From contig JBNLDE010000053.1 in assembly GCA_050304175.1 (NCBI GenBank), forward strand, positions 1 to 64,000: a DNA stretch of 64,000 nucleotides. The letters run 5' to 3'. The notes under the pieces were generated by a model. That model made no database searches, had not been told where the DNA came from, and saw nothing but the letters and a program-made list of their open reading frames with translations. This DNA comes from JAIOIW01 sp050304175. Lineage in GTDB: Bacteria > Pseudomonadota > Alphaproteobacteria > Rhizobiales > Rhizobiaceae. The position numbers were made by a program, and so were the translations under genes. Position 1 is the first letter of the stretch, and every line of letters starts with the position of its first letter. Of this stretch, positions 33,034 through 42,737 are shown piece by piece.

Positions 33034-34185
33034 TTACTCCGCCGCATGGGTGGCGACGCGCCGGCTGACCGCGTAGCCGAACTGCATGCGCTTTTCGGGG
33101 CGCCGGCGCGTCAACGCCAGTACCATGCCCATCGAGATGGCCATCGCCACCAGGGACGAACCGCCATAGGAAATGAACGGCAGCGTCATGCCCTTGGCCG
33201 GAAGCAGTTGCAGGTTGACGCCCATGTTGATGACCGACTGCAGTCCGAACAGCGTGACAAGCCCGGACAGCGACAGCCGCGTGAAATCGTCCTGCTCCTT
33301 CAGCGCAATCGTCAGTGCCCTGAGCACGATCGCGGCGAACAGCGCCGCGATCAGCACGCACAGGACGATGCCGAATTCCTCCGCCGCTACCGAGAACACG
33401 AAATCGGTGTGGCTGTCCGGCAGCACCCGCTTGATCGTGCCCTCGCCCGGTCCCTGCCCCAGCCAGCCGCCGCGCACGATCGCTTCGCGCCCCATGTCGA
33501 CCTGATATGTATCGCCCTCGCCAGTCAGGAACCGGTCGATACGACCGGCGACGTGAGGAAACGTGACATAGGCCCCGGCCGCGCCGACCGCGCCCAGTCC
33601 GCCCAGGATCACGATCCAGAACCACGGCATACCGGCCAGGAAAAACATCACCGCCCAGGTGCCGGTGATCAGCATGGTCTGCCCGAGATCGGGTTGGGCG
33701 ACCAGCAGGGACACGACGAGGCCAAGCAGGATGATCGCGAACAGGTTGCCGGGTATCTCCGGCTGGCGCCGCGAGAACAGCCAGGCGCAAACCACGACAA
33801 AGGCGGGTTTGAGATATTCCGATGGCTGGATAGACACGCCGAGGATATAGATCCAGCGCCGTGACCCCTTGACTTCGATGCCGGTGAACATGGTTGCGAT
33901 CATCAGCAACAGCGACCCGGCGAGCATGACGAAAGCCAGCCGCCCGATGTCGCGCGGCGCAAGAAACGAGACCGCGACCATCGCGCACAGCGCGAGCAGC
34001 ATGTAGAAGATCTGCCGGTTGACGAAGTGATAGCCGGGAAGGCCGATGCGCTCGGCAACCGCCGGGCTCGCGGCGAATGAAAGCACCACGCCCAGCACCA
34101 TCAGGATGACGAACGCCGCAAGCAGCCAGCGGTCGACAGTCCACCACCAGTTTGCCACCGCCCCTCGGTCCGCTCTGCTCACCAT
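33034..34185 (-). CDS. ftsW: Cell division protein FtsW (SEDS peptidoglycan polymerase)
   Basis: A 383-residue polytopic SEDS protein that polymerises septal glycan together with FtsI. ATG 34185 has GGGGGA about 7 bases upstream and follows the murD stop by 4 bases; the longer open frame reads back into murD. About ten hydrophobic segments are visible. Key SEDS motifs include the GSRRWIYILGVSIQPSEYLKPAFVV region, the long periplasmic loop with YQVDMGREAIVRGGWLGQGPGEGTIKRVLPDSHTDFVF and the closing FISYGGSSLVA. Confidence 0.96.
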   Translation of the reverse strand: MVSRADRGAVANWWWTVDRWLLAAFVILMVLGVVLSFAASPAVAERIGLPGYHFVNRQIFYMLLALCAMVAVSFLAPRDIGRLAFVMLAGSLLLMIATMFTGIEVKGSRRWIYILGVSIQPSEYLKPAFVVVCAWLFSRRQPEIPGNLFAIILLGLVVSLLVAQPDLGQTMLITGTWAVMFFLAGMPWFWIVILGGLGAVGAAGAYVTFPHVAGRIDRFLTGEGDTYQVDMGREAIVRGGWLGQGPGEGTIKRVLPDSHTDFVFSVAAEEFGIVLCVLIAALFAAIVLRALTIALKEQDDFTRLSLSGLVTLFGLQSVINMGVNLQLLPAKGMTLPFISYGGSSLVAMAISMGMVLALTRRRPEKRMQFGYAVSRRVATHAAE

Positions 34186-34189
34186 CGCA

Positions 34190-35584
34190 TCATCCCCCGA
34201 TCGGTTGCACGTCTTCCAACGCCTCGACGGCGGCGCGGAAAGCCGCGCCCCGCACCTCGAAATTCTTGTACTGGTCGAAGCTGGCGCAAGCTGGCGACAG
34301 CAGCACCACTGCCTCCTTGCGACCGCTACGTTTCGCATCGCGCGCCGCATGGGCCACGGCGGCGTCGAGCGTACCCGATATCTCGTAGGCCACGTCTTCG
34401 CCCAGTGTTGCGGCGAAACCCGGCGCGGCCTCGCCGATCAGGTAGGCTTTGGCGATCCGGTTGAAGAAAGGCTTCAGGGCCACAATCCCGCCGTCTTTCG
34501 GCAATCCGCCGGCGATCCAGTGAATATGGTCGAAGCTCGACAGCGCCGGCGCGGCCGCTTCTGCGTTCGTCGCCTTGGAGTCGTTGATGAACAGCACGTT
34601 GCCGGCGCGCGCCACCTGTTCCATGCGATGGGCGAGGCCCGGGAAACTACGCAGCCCGGCTTCGATTTCCGCCTCGTTGAGGCCGCCGACGCGGCAGGCT
34701 GCAACGGCGGCCAGTGCGTTTTGCGCGTTGTGGCGACCGCGCAGCGAGCCGATGCCCGCGAGCGAAACGACGGGGCGCAACTCGCCCTGCGCCGCTTCCA
34801 TGAGCTGCGTTCCATCGACATAGAGCCCGTCGGTCACCAGGCTGCGCGCCGAAATCCGGATTACCGGCTTCCCGGCCCGCTCAAGCCGGTCGGCGATTGC
34901 GGCGCAATAGACGTCGTCCACGCCGACAATCGCGATATCCGACCCTGCCACCAACCGCTCCTTGATCGACGCGTAGTGATGCATGTTGCCATGCCGGTCG
35001 AGATGATCGGGCGTCAGATTGAGCAGCACGCCGGCGCTCGGATTGATCGAGGGAGCCAGGTCGATCTGGTAGGAGGAACATTCGACGACATAGTGTCGGC
35101 CGGGCGCGAACGGTTCCAACGTCATCACCGCGCGCCCGATATTGCCGCCCATCTGGGCGTCGTGCCCCGCATTCGCGAGGATATGCGCGACCAACGCCGT
35201 CGTCGTCGACTTGCCGTTGGTGCCGGTGATCGCGATGAACGGTGTTTCGGGCGCGAGGCGCGCCCGCTCGATGGAAAACAACTCGATGTCGCCAATCACC
35301 GGCACGCCCGCGGCGCGCGCCAGATCGACAGCCCAGTGCGGCACCGGATGGGTCAGCGGAACGCCAGGCGACAGCACGAGGGCCGCCATAGCGCGCCAGT
35401 CGGCTTGGCGCAGGTCGGCGGTCGGAATATCTTCGGCGACGGCCTTTTCGACACTGCCGGGATTGTCGTCCCAGGCGATCACGCGCGCGCCGCCTTCGAT
35501 CAGCGCATGGGCGGTCGCAATGCCCGAGCCGCCAAGCCCGAACAACGCAACCGTTTGCCCCGAATATGCGCGCGCCGCGATCAT
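34190..35584 (-). CDS. murD: UDP-N-acetylmuramoylalanine--D-glutamate ligase
   Basis: A 464-residue Mur ligase adding D-glutamate. It begins GQTVALFGLGGSGIATAHALIEGGARVIAWDD; the ATP loop is FIAITGTNGKSTTTALVAHIL (about residues 112-132), and the Mur ligase His-x-x-Asn-x-x-Ala motif is GRHNAQNALAAVAA. It follows mraY by 2 bases. Confidence 0.97.
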   Translation of the reverse strand: MIAARAYSGQTVALFGLGGSGIATAHALIEGGARVIAWDDNPGSVEKAVAEDIPTADLRQADWRAMAALVLSPGVPLTHPVPHWAVDLARAAGVPVIGDIELFSIERARLAPETPFIAITGTNGKSTTTALVAHILANAGHDAQMGGNIGRAVMTLEPFAPGRHYVVECSSYQIDLAPSINPSAGVLLNLTPDHLDRHGNMHHYASIKERLVAGSDIAIVGVDDVYCAAIADRLERAGKPVIRISARSLVTDGLYVDGTQLMEAAQGELRPVVSLAGIGSLRGRHNAQNALAAVAACRVGGLNEAEIEAGLRSFPGLAHRMEQVARAGNVLFINDSKATNAEAAAPALSSFDHIHWIAGGLPKDGGIVALKPFFNRIAKAYLIGEAAPGFAATLGEDVAYEISGTLDAAVAHAARDAKRSGRKEAVVLLSPACASFDQYKNFEVRGAAFRAAVEALEDVQPIGG

Positions 35585-35586
35585 GC

Positions 35587-36669
35587 CTACCTCAGCTTCA
35601 GGGTCGAAAGTCCGGCGAGCGCCAGGATCACGGCGATGATCCAGAAGCGGATCACCACCTGGCTCTCGGTCCAGCCGAGCTTTTCGAAATGGTGATGGAT
35701 CGGCGCCATCAGGAACACCCGTTTGCCGGTTAATTTGAATGACGCAACCTGGATGATCACCGACAATGCCTCGACCACGAACAGACCGCCGATGATGGCC
35801 AGCACGATCTCGTGCTTGGTCGCGACGGCGACAGTGCCGATCAGCCCGCCGAGCGCCAGCGAGCCGGTATCGCCCATGAAGATCGCCGCCGGCGGCGCGT
35901 TGAACCAGAGAAAGCCCAGGCCCGCGCCGATGACCGCACCCAGCACGACGGCCAGTTCGCCGGTACCCGGCACGAAATGGATCTGAAGGTAGTCGGCGAA
36001 CACCGCATTACCCGAAAGATAGGCGATGCCCGCAAAGGATGCCGCCGCGATCATCACCGGCACGGTGGCCAGCCCGTCGAGGCCGTCGGTCAGGTTCACC
36101 GCGTTGCCCGCCCCGACCACGATGAATGCCGCGAACGGCACGAAAATGATGCCGAGATTGAGGATCAGGTCCTTGAAGAACGGAAAAGTCAGCGACGTCG
36201 AGAACGGTTGCTGGCCGGCGCGCGCGATCACCCAGCAGGCGATGCCGGCAATCACGAACTCGGCTACCAGCCGCGCCTTGCCGGAAAATCCGAGATGCGA
36301 CTGCTTCGTCACCTTCTGGTAGTCGTCGTAGAAGCCGATTGTGCCGAACGCGATCGTCACCAGCAACACGCACCAGACATAGACATTGCCGAGATTGGCC
36401 CACAGCAGCGAGGAGACGATGATCCCCGACAGGATCATCAGCCCGCCCATGGTCGGCGTTCCGGCCTTCTTGAAATGGGTTTGCGGACCGTCGGCGCGGA
36501 TCGGCTGTCCCTTGCCCTGGCGGACCCGGAGCGAATTGATGATCATCGGTCCGAACAGGAACACCATCAGGGCCGAGGTTATCAGCGCTCCGCCTGTGCG
36601 GAACGTGATGTACCGAAACACGTTGAACGCGGATAGCTGATCGGAAAGATCAACAAGATAGTAGAACAT
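35587..36669 (-). CDS. mraY: Phospho-N-acetylmuramoyl-pentapeptide transferase
   Basis: A 360-residue ten-helix membrane enzyme joining the MurNAc-pentapeptide to undecaprenyl phosphate (lipid I). The Asp-rich catalytic motifs are GFYDDYQKVTKQSHLGFSGKAR and NAVNLTDGLDGLA, and the late MAPIHHHFEKLGWTESQVVIRFWI histidine motif is intact. It starts MFYYLVDLSDQLSAFNVFRYITFRTGGA, the normal family start. Confidence 0.97.
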   Translation of the reverse strand: MFYYLVDLSDQLSAFNVFRYITFRTGGALITSALMVFLFGPMIINSLRVRQGKGQPIRADGPQTHFKKAGTPTMGGLMILSGIIVSSLLWANLGNVYVWCVLLVTIAFGTIGFYDDYQKVTKQSHLGFSGKARLVAEFVIAGIACWVIARAGQQPFSTSLTFPFFKDLILNLGIIFVPFAAFIVVGAGNAVNLTDGLDGLATVPVMIAAASFAGIAYLSGNAVFADYLQIHFVPGTGELAVVLGAVIGAGLGFLWFNAPPAAIFMGDTGSLALGGLIGTVAVATKHEIVLAIIGGLFVVEALSVIIQVASFKLTGKRVFLMAPIHHHFEKLGWTESQVVIRFWIIAVILALAGLSTLKLR

Positions 36670-36698
36670 GAAACCCTCTCTCGCTGCGCCCGAATCGG

Positions 36699-38114
36699 TC
36701 AGGATGCAGCCGCATAGGTATCCGTTAATGCCTTTACCAGCCGGGAAAAGCCAATCCCGTTGGAAGACTTGATCATGATCACATCGCCCGGACGCACCGC
36801 CTTGACGAGCAACGGCGCAAGTGCGGCGGCATCCTCGGTATAGACCTTGTCGACGGTATCCGGCAGGCTTTCGGCCAGGATCTTGATCTCCGGACCGGCC
36901 AAGAAGACCTTGTCTACGCCGGTGTCGGCGATCGGCTTGGCAAGCTCCTTGTGCAGCTTGGCCGAATGGCTGCCGAGTTCCAGCATATCGCCCAGAACAG
37001 CAATCCGACGTCTGCCGTCCGTCGGTATCGCGCCGAGCAGTCCGAGCGCGGCGCGCATCGAGGCCGGATTGGCGTTGTAGCTTTCGTCGATGACAACGAA
37101 GTGGCCGCCGTCGGGGTGCTTGAGGACCAGGCGCCGCCCCCGGCCATTCTCAGCCACCAGCGTTGCAAACGTCGCGGAGGCCTTTTCGATGTCGGCGCCG
37201 GCCAATTGCGCCGCGCCGAGCACCGCCACCGCGTTCAACGCCATGTGCCGGCCTGCCGCGCCGATCTCCACGTCCACCTTGCGTTTGCCGATCTTGGCCG
37301 AAAACCGCGCGCCGTCCGGTCGCGCCTCGTAATCCAGCAACCTGAACTGCGCCCTGTTGTTTTCGCCGAAACCGTGGATGTTGGCGATGCCGGCATCCAC
37401 GGCGAACTTGGTCAGGAGTTTGTACTTCGCGTCGTCGCGATTGAGGATCGCGTGCCCCCCTTTGACCAGACCGGAAAAGATCTCCGCCTTGGCGTGGGCG
37501 ATTTCGTCGAGGTTCTTGAAATAGCCGAGATGGGCGGCTGCGATCAGCGTAACGATGGCGATGTGCGGGCGCACCAGCTTGACCAGCGGCGTGATCTCGC
37601 CAGGATGGTTCATGCCGATTTCGAAGATGCCGAATGCGGTGTCCTGCGGCATCCGCGCCAGCGACAGCGGCACGCCCCAATGATTGTTGAATGATTTTTC
37701 GGAAGCGTGCACCTGCCCGCATGCCGACAAGGCATGGCGCAACATTTCCTTTGTCGTTGTCTTGCCGACGGATCCGGTCACCGCGATGATCTGCGCCTTG
37801 GTCCTCGCGCGCGCCGCGACCGCCAGCCTTTCGAGCGCCACCAGAACGTCGTCGACCACGATTTTCGGGACTTGCATTCGCCCCAGGGCCGGCAGCTTCG
37901 CCTCCGCGACCACCAGCAGCCCGGCGCCGGCGGCCATGGCCGCAGTCGCAAAGTCATGACCGTCGAACTTGTCGCCCTTGATGGCGAAGAATGCCTCGCC
38001 TTTTTGCAGGGTGCGGGTGTCGATCGACAGGCCTGTCACGCCCTCGGGCATGACCCCGAGCGGGCGACCGTCCATCGCATCGACAAGATCGGCGGTGGTC
38101 CAGAGCAGGGTCAT
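36699..38114 (-). CDS. murF: UDP-N-acetylmuramoyl-tripeptide--D-alanyl-D-alanine ligase
   Basis: A 471-residue Mur ligase adding the D-Ala-D-Ala dipeptide made by Ddl. It has the MurF N-terminal domain (GLSIDTRTLQKGEAFFAIKGDKFDGHDF), the ATP loop IAVTGSVGKTTTKEMLRHAL (about residues 108-127) and FNNHWGVPLSLARMP. The family motif VIDESYNANPASMRAALGLL is intact. It overlaps murE by 4 bases and precedes mraY by 29 bases. Confidence 0.97.
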   Translation of the reverse strand: MTLLWTTADLVDAMDGRPLGVMPEGVTGLSIDTRTLQKGEAFFAIKGDKFDGHDFATAAMAAGAGLLVVAEAKLPALGRMQVPKIVVDDVLVALERLAVAARARTKAQIIAVTGSVGKTTTKEMLRHALSACGQVHASEKSFNNHWGVPLSLARMPQDTAFGIFEIGMNHPGEITPLVKLVRPHIAIVTLIAAAHLGYFKNLDEIAHAKAEIFSGLVKGGHAILNRDDAKYKLLTKFAVDAGIANIHGFGENNRAQFRLLDYEARPDGARFSAKIGKRKVDVEIGAAGRHMALNAVAVLGAAQLAGADIEKASATFATLVAENGRGRRLVLKHPDGGHFVVIDESYNANPASMRAALGLLGAIPTDGRRRIAVLGDMLELGSHSAKLHKELAKPIADTGVDKVFLAGPEIKILAESLPDTVDKVYTEDAAALAPLLVKAVRPGDVIMIKSSNGIGFSRLVKALTDTYAAAS

Positions 38115-39565
38115 GCTCCGGCCTCCTTGAGCGCCGCGCGCACCTCCTCGTGATCGGAAAAATGCAGCGTCTTGTCGCCGATGATCTGGCCGATCTCGTG
38201 ACCCTTGCCGGCGACGATCAGCGTATCGCCCGATTGCAGCATCCCGACCGCCGTGCGGATGGCCTCGCGGCGGTCTCCGATTTCGGTTGCGCCCGCCGCG
38301 GCTTCCATGATCGCCGCGCGGATCGCTTCAGGCTTCTCCGACCGCGGATTGTCGTCGGTGACGATAACCACGTCTGCCAGCCGTGATGCGATTTCGCCCA
38401 TGATCGGCCGCTTGCCCGGATCTCGGTCGCCACCACAGCCGAACACGGCGATGACCCGCCCGGTGGTGAACGGGCGCACCGAGGCCAGGACGTTCTCGAG
38501 CGCCTCCGGCTTGTGGGCGTAGTCGACGTAGGCCTGGGCGCCGCCCGCGGTATGCCCGATCAGTTCCAGCCGGCCGGACGCGCCCTTGAGCTTTTCCAGC
38601 GCGGCGAGCACGGCGGGCGCAGGCGATCCGGTCGAGATCGCCAAACCGGCCGCCACCAGTGCGTTGGAGATCTGGAATTCGCCGGCAAGCGGCAGGTCGA
38701 TCTCGTAATAGGTGCTGTCGTGCATGATTTCCGCGCGCTGGCGGAACCGTTCGTGCTCGTCGCGCTTCAACGCCAGGAAATTGCCTTTGCGGCCGACGGT
38801 CAGAACCTCGAGGCCCGCTTTCACGGCGACCTCGATCGTACGGGCGGACCATGGATCGTCCGAAAAGATGACCGCCGGCGCTCCCTTGGGCAGCAGCGTG
38901 TCGAACAGGCGCATCTTGGCCGCGAAATAATCCTCGACGGTCGGATGGTAGTCCATGTGATCCCGGCCGAGATTGGTGAAGCCGCCGGCCTTGAGCATCA
39001 CACCGTCCAGGCGCCGCTGCTCCAGTCCGTGCGAAGAGGCTTCCATCGCGCCGTGGGTGACGCCGGCATCGGCGAGTTCGGCGAGAATACGGTGCAGTTC
39101 GACGGGATCTGGCGTCGTCAGCGATCCATAGACTTCGCGGTCCGGCGCCGAGATCCCTGTCGTGCCGATACTGGCCGCGGCCAGGCCCTGCGCCGCCCAT
39201 ATCTGGCGCGCGAACGAGGCAACCGACGTCTTTCCGGCGGTGCCGGTCACCGCAACCATTGTTTGCGGCTGCCGTCCATGGAAACGTGCGGCAGCCATCG
39301 CCAGTGCGCGGCGCGGATCATCGGCGCGGATGACCGGAACGCCGCCTTCAGGCAACTCGGCATCGACAGCAGCGATGATGACCGCAGCGCCGCGTGACGT
39401 CGCATCGGCCGCAAATTTCGCGCCATCGGTGTGTGTGCCGGCAAGCGCGGCAAAAAGCCAGCCTGGCTGGACCTTTCGCGAGTCGGCGGTCAGCCCAGTG
39501 ATTTCGATGGAACCGATCGCGTCATCGCGGATCGGCAGAAAGTCGGAAAACTCCTCGAGCTTCAT
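38111..39565 (-). CDS. murE: UDP-MurNAc-L-Ala-D-Glu--meso-diaminopimelate ligase
   Basis: A 484-residue Mur ligase. ATG 39565 gives MKLEEFSDFLPIRDDAIGSIEITGLTADSRKV, the normal start; an earlier codon 60 bases upstream adds an unrelated tail. The ATP loop is VAVTGTAGKTSVASFARQI. Near the C terminus DDNPRSEKP matches the DNPR motif of enzymes that add meso-diaminopimelate rather than lysine, as expected in this phylum. It starts 56 bases after the ftsI stop. Confidence 0.97.
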   Translation of the reverse strand: MKLEEFSDFLPIRDDAIGSIEITGLTADSRKVQPGWLFAALAGTHTDGAKFAADATSRGAAVIIAAVDAELPEGGVPVIRADDPRRALAMAAARFHGRQPQTMVAVTGTAGKTSVASFARQIWAAQGLAAASIGTTGISAPDREVYGSLTTPDPVELHRILAELADAGVTHGAMEASSHGLEQRRLDGVMLKAGGFTNLGRDHMDYHPTVEDYFAAKMRLFDTLLPKGAPAVIFSDDPWSARTIEVAVKAGLEVLTVGRKGNFLALKRDEHERFRQRAEIMHDSTYYEIDLPLAGEFQISNALVAAGLAISTGSPAPAVLAALEKLKGASGRLELIGHTAGGAQAYVDYAHKPEALENVLASVRPFTTGRVIAVFGCGGDRDPGKRPIMGEIASRLADVVIVTDDNPRSEKPEAIRAAIMEAAAGATEIGDRREAIRTAVGMLQSGDTLIVAGKGHEIGQIIGDKTLHFSDHEEVRAALKEAGA

Positions 39566-39621
39566 GAATTCCCAGTCTTGATAACAGAACCGCCGGCCCT
39601 TCGGCCGGCGCGTATCCGGGT

Positions 39622-41346
39622 TCAACGATACGCGGCAAGCAACGCCCCACTTTCGTGGCCGAATTCGGGCCGAATGCCAAGTAGCGGTGCGGAACGGCGT
39701 ATTATCGCGCCAACCGTCGGCGCTGCATTCATGCCCGCCGTTGCCCCAACACCCGCTTTTTCCGGCTTTGGCTCGTCCAGGATCACAAGAACAATGTATT
39801 TCGGGTTATCGGCGGGGAATCCGGACAGAAAGGCGTTGAACCGCTTGGAAGAGGTATAGCGGCCATTGACCACCTTTTCCGCCGTACCGGTCTTGCCACC
39901 CACGAAATAGCCGGGAACATCGGCGCGCCGCCCCGATCCTTTCTCAACATTGAGCCGGAACAGATAGCGCATTGCCATGCTGGTGCGCGGATCGAGAACC
40001 TGCTCGGACTCGGCATCGACTTCAGCGCGCGACCGCGGCAGGAAACTCGGCTGGATCAGCCGGCCGCCATTGAGCACCGTCGCCGCCGCCATCGCCGTCT
40101 GCAACGGCGTTGTGGCGACGCCATGACCGAAGGAGATCGTGATCGAATTGAGTTTCTTCCACTCTTTCGGCTGGGTCGGCGTGGCCACTTCTGGAAGTTG
40201 GGTGTGCATCCGCGTCAGCAGGCCGATCCGCGTCAGAAAGGCACGATGGTTTTCCGTGCCGATCTTGTCGGCCATCTTGGCCGTGCCGATATTCGACGAA
40301 TAGATGAAAATCTCCGGCACCGAGAGAGGGCGGTGCTTTCCGTGGAAATCGTGGATCGTAAAGCGGGCGATCCGGATCGGTTTCGACGCGTCGAAACGAT
40401 CGTCGATCTTGACCAGCCCGGAATCGAGCGCCATGGCCGTGGTAAAGGCCTTGAAGGTCGACCCCATCTCGAACACGCCGGCCGACATCCGGTTCAACCG
40501 GTCCTTGTCGTTGGCGTTGAACGGATTGTTCGGGTCGAAATCGGGAAGCGACGCCATGGCGATGACTTCACCCGTATTAGCATCGAGCACCACGCCGCCG
40601 GCCGCGATCGTGTGGAACCGCTCCATCGCCCGGATCAGCTCGTCATGCAGTACGTGCTGGACGCGCAGATCGATCGACAGGGCGACAGGTTCCAGATCGC
40701 GTGCGGTCGCCAGCCCGACATCCTGCAGGTCGGCCAATCCCTGGTCGTCGATGAACTTTTCCATTCCCGCGATGCCCTGGTTGTCGATATTGACCAGACC
40801 GAGAATGTGGGAAGCGGTCGCGCCGCCGGGATAAAAGCGGCGCTTTTCCGATCTGAATCCGAGACCAGGAATGCCGAGACGGTGGATTTGCGCCTGCTGG
40901 CTGGGCGTCAGTTCGCGCTTCAGCCAGACGAACCCGGCATCGCTCTTGAGCTTGCGGTAGATCTGTTCGTAGTCGAGATCGGGCAGGACCTGGGAGAGTT
41001 GCTCGATCGCCTCGTCCGCGTCGACGATGCGGCGCGGCTCCGCAAACAGGGACGCGGTGGTGATGTCGGTGGCGAGCACGATGCCGTTGCGGTCGACAAT
41101 GTCGGGCCGCGAGGTCAAGCGGTGACCCGCCGTTTGGTGGCTGTCGGCCGAGCTATCTATTTCGGCCAGCCACGCCAAACGGATCCCGATCGCGCCATAG
41201 AGCGCCAGGAACACCGCCATGGTCATGAAAAGACGTGCGCGCGCCCGCGCCCCGGTGAACTTGCGCGTGCCGTCGACGACGATTCGGTCGCCGGTCGACG
41301 CGGCCTGTCCGCGCCCGCCCAGCCAGGAGAACCAGCCGGCCGTCAT
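39622..41346 (-). CDS. ftsI: Penicillin-binding protein 3 / FtsI, septal transpeptidase
   Basis: A 574-residue bitopic membrane protein. One transmembrane helix (about residues 36-58, ARLFMTMAVFLALYGAIGIRLAWL) is followed by a pedestal domain and the transpeptidase. The active-site motifs are in order: S-x-x-K as GSTFKAF, S-x-N as YSSNIGTAKMA and K-T-G as GGKTGTAEKV. It cross-links septal peptidoglycan with FtsW and is the target of beta-lactams. Its start overlaps the ftsL stop by 4 bases. Confidence 0.97.
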   Translation of the reverse strand: MTAGWFSWLGGRGQAASTGDRIVVDGTRKFTGARARARLFMTMAVFLALYGAIGIRLAWLAEIDSSADSHQTAGHRLTSRPDIVDRNGIVLATDITTASLFAEPRRIVDADEAIEQLSQVLPDLDYEQIYRKLKSDAGFVWLKRELTPSQQAQIHRLGIPGLGFRSEKRRFYPGGATASHILGLVNIDNQGIAGMEKFIDDQGLADLQDVGLATARDLEPVALSIDLRVQHVLHDELIRAMERFHTIAAGGVVLDANTGEVIAMASLPDFDPNNPFNANDKDRLNRMSAGVFEMGSTFKAFTTAMALDSGLVKIDDRFDASKPIRIARFTIHDFHGKHRPLSVPEIFIYSSNIGTAKMADKIGTENHRAFLTRIGLLTRMHTQLPEVATPTQPKEWKKLNSITISFGHGVATTPLQTAMAAATVLNGGRLIQPSFLPRSRAEVDAESEQVLDPRTSMAMRYLFRLNVEKGSGRRADVPGYFVGGKTGTAEKVVNGRYTSSKRFNAFLSGFPADNPKYIVLVILDEPKPEKAGVGATAGMNAAPTVGAIIRRSAPLLGIRPEFGHESGALLAAYR

Positions 41347-41714
41347 GGCCTGACGCTTCCCGTCTTGACGTTGTCATGGCCGGTTGCGGCCATCGCCTCC
41401 GTCAGACCGTCGTCGCCGGTCGGGTCGGGCAGCCGTGGCGGAATGTCGGAAAGCTCGATCACCTGGCCTGGCTCGATCTGCTTCAGGTGCAACTGGTCCT
41501 GATAGGTGTCAGCCAGTGTTTGCAGCCGGTCGGGCTGGGTCAGCAACGCCCAATCTGCTTTCAGGACGTCGATTGTCTCTTCCTCGTACTTGATCTGCCG
41601 CTCCAGCCGGCCGATCTCGCGCTTTGTCCCCTCGGTCTCATGCTTGGTGCGGTAGGTGAAGGCGGCGGCGGATACCATGACCGCGATCAGTATCATGTCG
41701 GAAGTGCGAAACAT
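41343..41714 (-). CDS. ftsL: Cell division protein FtsL
   Basis: A 123-residue bitopic protein: a hydrophobic segment (MFRTSDMILIAVMVSAAAFTY), then a coiled coil with charged heptads (KHETEGTKREIGRLERQIKYEEETIDVLKADWALLTQPDRLQTLADTY). The 'DWxxLxxPxRLxxLA' sequence is the FtsL signature. It is placed between rsmH (6-base gap) and ftsI (4-base overlap), its standard position, and would pair with FtsB and FtsQ in the divisome. Confidence 0.92.
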   Translation of the reverse strand: MFRTSDMILIAVMVSAAAFTYRTKHETEGTKREIGRLERQIKYEEETIDVLKADWALLTQPDRLQTLADTYQDQLHLKQIEPGQVIELSDIPPRLPDPTGDDGLTEAMAATGHDNVKTGSVRP

Positions 41715-41720
41715 CGGCGT

Positions 41721-42737
41721 TCACCTGCGCGTTGCGGGAAGTGCGGGCAGCCTGGGCAACCCGAACAGGGAAAGATCTGCGGCTCGCGCCGGCGCCGCCG
41801 TGCGCAGGCCGGCGCGCAATTTGGCCGAGCGTGAGCGCGGATTGGCTTCCGCTTCGGCCGCCGAGGCAGCAACAACGCCGCCCCTCTTGTCGAAGGTCGG
41901 CACGGTGGCCGCCGTTTCCGGCAGATGGCGTGAGCCGCCGCCCGAGGACGAGCGGTCCTGGAAGAAGCGCTTGACGATGCGATCCTCGAGCGAATGGAAG
42001 GTCACGACGACCAGCCGGCCGCCCGTTTTCAGTGCGCGCTCGGCTGCCAAAAGGGCGTTTGCCAACTCGCCGAGCTCGTCGTTGACATAGATGCGCAACG
42101 CCTGAAACACCCGTGTCGCCGGGTGGATCCTGTCGTCATGCTTGCGCCCGATGGTCGCCTCGATCGCCTGCGCCAAATCGCCGGTGGACAGGAACGGTTT
42201 TTCGCTCCGGCGTTTCTCGATCATCCGCGCGATGCGCCCGGCATGGCGCTCCTCGCCCAGGAAGCCGAAGATGCGCGTCAGGTCGCCTGGCTTGAACGTG
42301 TTGACGACGTCGGCCGCGGTCACCCCGGATTGCGCCATGCGCATGTCCAGCGGGCCGTCGTGGCGAAACGAAAAGCCGCGCTCGGCCTCGTCGATTTGCA
42401 TGGACGAGACGCCGATATCGAGCACGACGCCGTCGAGTGGTTCGCCGCACAACGTGTCGAGCGCGGAGAACGGGCCTGCGGCAAAACGGAAACGACCGGG
42501 AAATTCGCTCTCCATCGCCTGCGCCGCTGCCGCGGCATCAGGGTCGCGATCGATACCGATCACGTGGGCGCCGCGTTCGAGGATCGCGCGCGAATAACCG
42601 CCTGCGCCGAAGGTGCCGTCGCAGATCAGGTCGCCCGGATGCAGATCGAGTCCGTCCAGGACCTCCGGCAGAAGAACCGGAATGTGGCGGGCCGGTCCGC
42701 CACCGGCGCCCTTGAGGCCGCCGGGGCCCGCCATCAT
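41721..42737 (-). CDS. rsmH: 16S rRNA (cytosine1402-N4)-methyltransferase
   Basis: A 338-residue SAM-dependent methyltransferase (formerly MraW) that modifies C1402 in the ribosomal P site. ATG 42737 overlaps the mraZ stop by 4 bases. The start RHIPVLLPEVLDGL, the SAM motif ICDGTFGAGGYSRAIL, the EAERGFSFRHDGPLDMRM segment and VVTFHSLEDRIVKRFF are all conserved. The much longer open frame that reads through mraZ on the same strand is not used. Confidence 0.97.
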   Translation of the reverse strand: MMAGPGGLKGAGGGPARHIPVLLPEVLDGLDLHPGDLICDGTFGAGGYSRAILERGAHVIGIDRDPDAAAAAQAMESEFPGRFRFAAGPFSALDTLCGEPLDGVVLDIGVSSMQIDEAERGFSFRHDGPLDMRMAQSGVTAADVVNTFKPGDLTRIFGFLGEERHAGRIARMIEKRRSEKPFLSTGDLAQAIEATIGRKHDDRIHPATRVFQALRIYVNDELGELANALLAAERALKTGGRLVVVTFHSLEDRIVKRFFQDRSSSGGGSRHLPETAATVPTFDKRGGVVAASAAEAEANPRSRSAKLRAGLRTAAPARAADLSLFGLPRLPALPATRR